Source: CAVDHB01 sp963608705
GTDB lineage: Bacteria > Bacteroidota > Bacteroidia > Bacteroidales > Bacteroidaceae
Length of the DNA stretch: 25,333 nt
Direction of reading: 5' to 3'
NCBI GenBank assembly: GCA_963608705.1
Contig: CAVDHB010000015.1
Span: 1 to 25,333 of the forward strand
A model generated the notes under the pieces. That model saw only the letters and a list, made by a program, of their open reading frames with translations. It did not search any database and was not told where the DNA came from. Below, piece after piece: positions 22,424 through 25,333 of this stretch (within the stretch, counting starts at the first letter, position 1; each line of letters opens with the position of its first letter). Made by a program: the position numbers and the translations under genes.

Positions 22424-23434
22424 TTATTTCACATCACCTTTCTTTATCAGGTACTCCGCTATCTGCACGGCGTTCAATGCGGCTCCCTTACGGATTTGGT
22501 CACCTACCAGCCAGAACGTCAAGCCGTTGGGGTTGGCCAAGTCCTTGCGGATACGTCCCACGTACACGTCGTCTTTTCCGGCGAGGAACAACGGCATGGG
22601 ATACTCCAACTTAGAAGGATCATCCATCAACTGTAATCCTTCTCCGGCGGCGATGGCTTTCTTCGCCTCTTCTGGAGAGATAGGACTTTCCGTCTCGATC
22701 CACACGCTTTCGGAGTGGGAACGGAAAGAAGGCACACGCACACACATGGCACTGCACTGCACGTCGGAGTGCATGATTTTGCGTGTCTCGTTGTACATCT
22801 TCATTTCCTCTTTCGTGTAGTCATTGGGCTGGAACACGTCTATCTGCGGAATCACGTTGAACGCCAACTGGTAGGGAAACTTTTTCACCGTGACAGGCTT
22901 GCCCTCCAGATATTCCATGGACTGCTGTTTCAGCTCCTCCATAGCCACAGCGCCCGCACCACTGGCCGCCTGGTAAGAGGAGACATGGATGCGTTTGATA
23001 GGACTGATGTCATTCAGCACTTTCAAGGCCACCACCATGATAATCGTGGTGCAGTTGGGGTTGGCAATGACATTGCGGGGGCGTTTCAAGGCATCCTCCG
23101 GATTCACTTCCGGCACCACCAATGGCACGTCCTCGTCCATGCGGAACGCACTGGAGTTGTCTATCATGACAGCACCGAACTTGGTAATGTCTTTCTCGAA
23201 CTCTTTCGAGGTACCTGCTCCGGCTGACGTAAAGGCTATGTCCACCCCCTTGAAGTCGTCATTGTGCTGCAACAGCTTCACTTCGTATTCTTTTCCACGG
23301 AAGCTGTATTTCCTGCCCGCACTACGTGTGGACCCGAACAACACCAAATCGTCCATGGGGAAATCTCTTTGAGCGAGAATCTTCAGGAACTCCTGACCTA
23401 CGGCTCCGCTCGCGCCGACGATTGCTACTCTCAT
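22424..23434 (-). CDS. asd: aspartate-semialdehyde dehydrogenase
   Basis: Asd (336 residues) reduces aspartyl phosphate to the semialdehyde, the branch point to threonine, methionine and lysine/diaminopimelate. The NADP motif is AIVGASGAVGQEFL (4-17), followed by STRSAG (35-40). The catalytic cysteine is Cys128 in NPNCTT. SSYQAASGAG lies at 152-161, and the catalytic His is His240 in RVPSFRSHSESV. Length is typical of the short bacterial class. It is transcribed toward thrC from its own promoter and ends in its own terminator. Confidence 0.97.
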   Translation of the reverse strand: MRVAIVGASGAVGQEFLKILAQRDFPMDDLVLFGSTRSAGRKYSFRGKEYEVKLLQHNDDFKGVDIAFTSAGAGTSKEFEKDITKFGAVMIDNSSAFRMDEDVPLVVPEVNPEDALKRPRNVIANPNCTTIIMVVALKVLNDISPIKRIHVSSYQAASGAGAVAMEELKQQSMEYLEGKPVTVKKFPYQLAFNVIPQIDVFQPNDYTKEEMKMYNETRKIMHSDVQCSAMCVRVPSFRSHSESVWIETESPISPEEAKKAIAAGEGLQLMDDPSKLEYPMPLFLAGKDDVYVGRIRKDLANPNGLTFWLVGDQIRKGAALNAVQIAEYLIKKGDVK

Positions 23435-23477
23435 TATAATATAGAATTATGATATTACTGTTCGATATGTGAGGTTG

Positions 23478-23485
23478 CAAATTTA
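23478..23485 (-). promoter_or_regulatory. asd promoter, -7 element
   Basis: TAAATTTG on the minus strand matches TAnnTTTG, 43 bases upstream of the asd ATG. The upstream region is very A/T-rich and no clear -33 TTTG is seen. Confidence 0.65.
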
Positions 23486-23550
23486 TTATTTTCTGATGAA
23501 TAATAAAAGGAAATTCTTTTTTTTTCACGCTTGAAGAAGATGATGAAAAC

Positions 23551-23616
23551 AAAAAAGTTCTTCCGCCAAACGCCTATACGCAGTTTGCACAGCGCATATA
23601 GCTTTTGCGGAAGAAC
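23551..23616 (-). terminator. terminator of the two-domain esterase gene
   Basis: On the minus strand GTTCTTCCGC (23616-23607) pairs perfectly with GCGGAAGAAC (23566-23557), and six T residues (23556-23551) follow. The 40-base apical part can fold further (GC-TATA-type arms). A smaller hairpin (ACAGCC with GGCTGT, near 23630-23648) lies just past the stop codon. Confidence 0.85.
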
Positions 23617-23651
23617 CTTTTATACAGGCACAGCCGACTATGGGCTGTCTT

Positions 23652-25115
23652 TTACTTCTTTTCCAACAAGGCTTTCTTCACAATCTCCGCCATGACCTTG
23701 GCTCCTTTGGGATTCGGATGCACCCCGTCTCCTTTTTGCAGGTACTCCTCATGCCCTTCGAAAGGCGTGTGAAGGTCGATGACTTGCAACTTGTTCTTCT
23801 TCGCCACTTTTTTGATGACAGGGATGATGCCGTTCACTATCACGGAATCCCGGATTTGGTAACGGTTTCCGTCAAACGCCTTGATCGGATAAGCCAGCAG
23901 GATGCGGGGCTTTGAGGGGAGAGCCTTCAGCTCGTCCACCATCTTCTGCAAGTCGTCCCGGTATTCCTTGCCATACTTGTCCCAGTTCCAGGGCTTGCTG
24001 TCGTTGGAACCCAACTTCACAACCACCACCTGCGGATTGAACTTCAAGCAGTCCTTCCACGCATACTCCCGGATGTAAGGCGCATTGCCATTAGCTAACT
24101 GAGTACGTCCGCTGACTCCGTAATTACGCACGATATATCCCTGGCCGAGCAATTGCTGCAGTTGTCCCGGATACGCCTTCGGATCTTTCATGTCCAATCC
24201 GGAGCCGTCCGTGATGCTGTTTCCCACACAGGCCACCCGCACTGCGTCTTGTTTGGGAGAAGGAAGCGCCTTCAGCCAGTCTGTCAAGTCCTCGAGCATA
24301 TCCTCCTTGCAAGGCAGCTTGGAGAAGCCCCATCCATGACCACCGACAGGATAGACGTGCATGGCTGTGTACACAGAGTTCTTACGCAAGGCCGAATAAT
24401 AAGCGATGGCATTGGTAACGGGCGGCACCGCCTCGTCGTCATTGCTCAACAGCAAAATAGTAGGAGGAGTGATATGACGTCTCACGTGCTGGTCATTGGA
24501 GAACTCTTTCACCCACTCTTTATTGTTCTGATCCTTACCTAAAAATCCTTTCACCGAACCTTGGTGCGTCTTATGGATGTCCATGGAAATCACGGGATAG
24601 AACAGAATCTGGAAGTCAGGACGCAAGTCAGCGTCTGTATGAGTGGCCAACGTGGAAGCCAAATGTCCGCCGGCGGAAGAACCCATGATACCGATGTCAT
24701 TGGGATTGATATGCCATACCGCCGCACTGTCATGCGCCATCTTCAAGGCTTTCATCCCGTCGCTCAATGGCACTTCTCGATTTCCATGCGGCATACGGTA
24801 TTTCAACACGATGTAAGTAATGCCCTGCGCATTGAAATACGGTGCCCAGTTGTATCCCTCATTATCCAACGCCAAATGGGTATATCCTCCTCCAGGACAA
24901 GCGATGACAGTTCTCCCGGTTGCGTTTTGGGGAATATACACCCGGATTTCGGGCTGGTAATTCGCTTTCTTGATGTCTTCCGGCTGACGGTCTATGCCGT
25001 TCGTATTAGGCATGCCTTCCGGCCAGAGTTTCACATTAAACATACGCGCGGTCTGAGCCGACAGGCTGCCGCATCCCAACGCCATAAAGGCGAGAATCGC
25101 TAATGACTTTCTCAT
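23652..25115 (-). CDS. secreted two-domain esterase (alpha/beta hydrolase plus SGNH)
   Basis: A 487-residue exported protein. The signal peptide is MRKSLAILAFMALGCGSLSA, cut before QTARM. Residues about 55-285 are an alpha/beta-hydrolase esterase of the acetyl-xylan-esterase-like group: oxyanion segment CPGGGY (73-78), nucleophile Ser147 in GSSAGGH, acid near Asp226-227 and His260 in GGHGWGF. Residues about 290-487 are an SGNH/GDSL hydrolase: GNSIT (Ser300), GRTQ near 336, GSND (369-372) and DGVHPN with Asp463 and His466. Both catalytic sets look intact, so it is probably a dual polysaccharide or glycan deacetylase; the substrate is unknown. The frame is open to 25205 but that covers the promoter. 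No SusC/SusD genes are in view. Confidence 0.88.
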   Translation of the reverse strand: MRKSLAILAFMALGCGSLSAQTARMFNVKLWPEGMPNTNGIDRQPEDIKKANYQPEIRVYIPQNATGRTVIACPGGGYTHLALDNEGYNWAPYFNAQGITYIVLKYRMPHGNREVPLSDGMKALKMAHDSAAVWHINPNDIGIMGSSAGGHLASTLATHTDADLRPDFQILFYPVISMDIHKTHQGSVKGFLGKDQNNKEWVKEFSNDQHVRRHITPPTILLLSNDDEAVPPVTNAIAYYSALRKNSVYTAMHVYPVGGHGWGFSKLPCKEDMLEDLTDWLKALPSPKQDAVRVACVGNSITDGSGLDMKDPKAYPGQLQQLLGQGYIVRNYGVSGRTQLANGNAPYIREYAWKDCLKFNPQVVVVKLGSNDSKPWNWDKYGKEYRDDLQKMVDELKALPSKPRILLAYPIKAFDGNRYQIRDSVIVNGIIPVIKKVAKKNKLQVIDLHTPFEGHEEYLQKGDGVHPNPKGAKVMAEIVKKALLEKK

Positions 25116-25134
25116 GATATCAATTTTATAGAAG

Positions 25135-25142
25135 CAAAAGTA
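25135..25142 (-). promoter_or_regulatory. promoter of the esterase gene, -7 element
   Basis: TACTTTTG on the minus strand matches TAnnTTTG, 19 bases upstream of the ATG at 25115. That supports the short start over the longer reading frame. Confidence 0.6.
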
Positions 25143-25219
25143 CGGAAAAGCCTTGTTTCCGATATGCTCAATCGTACAAAACAAAAAGAAAATAGTACAC
25201 CGCATCTAAAGAAAGTAGT

Positions 25220-25247
25220 GGCAGACACAGCGGATTTGCTGTCTGCC
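25220..25247 (-). terminator. probable terminator of the right-edge gene
   Basis: GGCAGACA (25247-25240 on the minus strand) pairs perfectly with TGTCTGCC (25227-25220). The sequence after it, ACTACTTTCTTTAG, is T-rich but not a pure T run. It lies 33 bases past the stop of the partial gene. Confidence 0.5.
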
Positions 25248-25280
25248 AAATATGAACTATAATAAGAAAACTGCATACGG

Positions 25281-25333
25281 TTAACGATAATTAGCATAAT
25301 CATGCAAGTTATCGTGCATGGCAAGCTCGTCGG
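25281..25333 (-). CDS. 3' end of an unidentified minus-strand gene
   Basis: Only the last 16 complete codons and a stop are inside the window. They read DELAMHDNLHDYANYR then TAA, continuing past the right edge. The amino acid mix is protein-like, the stop is followed by a hairpin, and the strand agrees with the neighbour. I cannot name the family. The open frame that overlaps this stretch in another phase is not supported. Confidence 0.5.
   Translation of the reverse strand, partial: DELAMHDNLHDYANYR

Noticed and set aside
25116..25205. N-terminal extension of the esterase
   Set aside because: It covers the promoter element at 25135-25142 and hides a clear signal peptide start at 25115.

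Overview
The window looks like chromosomal core DNA from a gut-type member of the Bacteroidales, most likely Bacteroidaceae. Base composition is close to even. Start codons lack Shine-Dalgarno sequences. Nearly every transcription unit is preceded by the Bacteroidetes -7 element TAnnTTTG, and the proteins read like Bacteroides orthologs (YebC, DnaB, InfC, a Phe-tRNA synthetase beta chain of 821 residues). I see no prophage, insertion sequence, CRISPR array, rRNA or tRNA gene. It is ordinary housekeeping DNA. The points of interest lie in RNA leaders, one divergent enzyme and an uncharacterised small operon.

Layout. Positions 1-451 hold no convincing gene, only a short tandem repeat, one copy of a dispersed palindromic repeat and the yebC terminator. 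From about 450 to 12795 everything is on the minus strand. Read in the direction of transcription, it starts with a SPOR-domain lipoprotein (12795-12292) closed by a strong terminator. Next come ruvX, def and a large periplasmic TPR protein, closely spaced. Then come thrS, infC, rpmI and rplT, with thrS and infC each having their own promoter and rplT followed by an intrinsic terminator. Then come dnaB, pheT (own promoter) and yebC, closed by a terminator. So the left half is translation and replication machinery: initiation factor 3, two ribosomal proteins, two tRNA synthetases, peptide deformylase and the replicative helicase.

From 13050 to 17006 a plus-strand cluster encodes a YtxH-type membrane protein, a holin-like two-helix membrane protein, a 79-residue basic protein, a COG2509-type FAD dehydrogenase, a divergent PyrD-like flavoprotein and a YjbQ-family protein. 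From the holin-like gene onward, genes overlap or are 4-15 bases apart. A terminator-like hairpin sits after the first gene.

From 17236 to 23434 lie all the enzymes from aspartate to threonine. thrA (aspartokinase-homoserine dehydrogenase), an ApgM-family protein that probably replaces homoserine kinase, and thrC are on the plus strand. asd faces them on the minus strand. The far right holds a secreted two-domain esterase (alpha/beta hydrolase plus SGNH/GDSL) and the last 16 complete codons of an unidentified minus-strand gene.

Most noteworthy: a structured, promoter-defined 5' leader of infC plus two more structured spacers in the infC-rpmI-rplT operon (candidate L20 autoregulation sites); a PyrD-like protein lacking the usual N-x-S-S-P-N motif; and the ApgM-type homoserine kinase.
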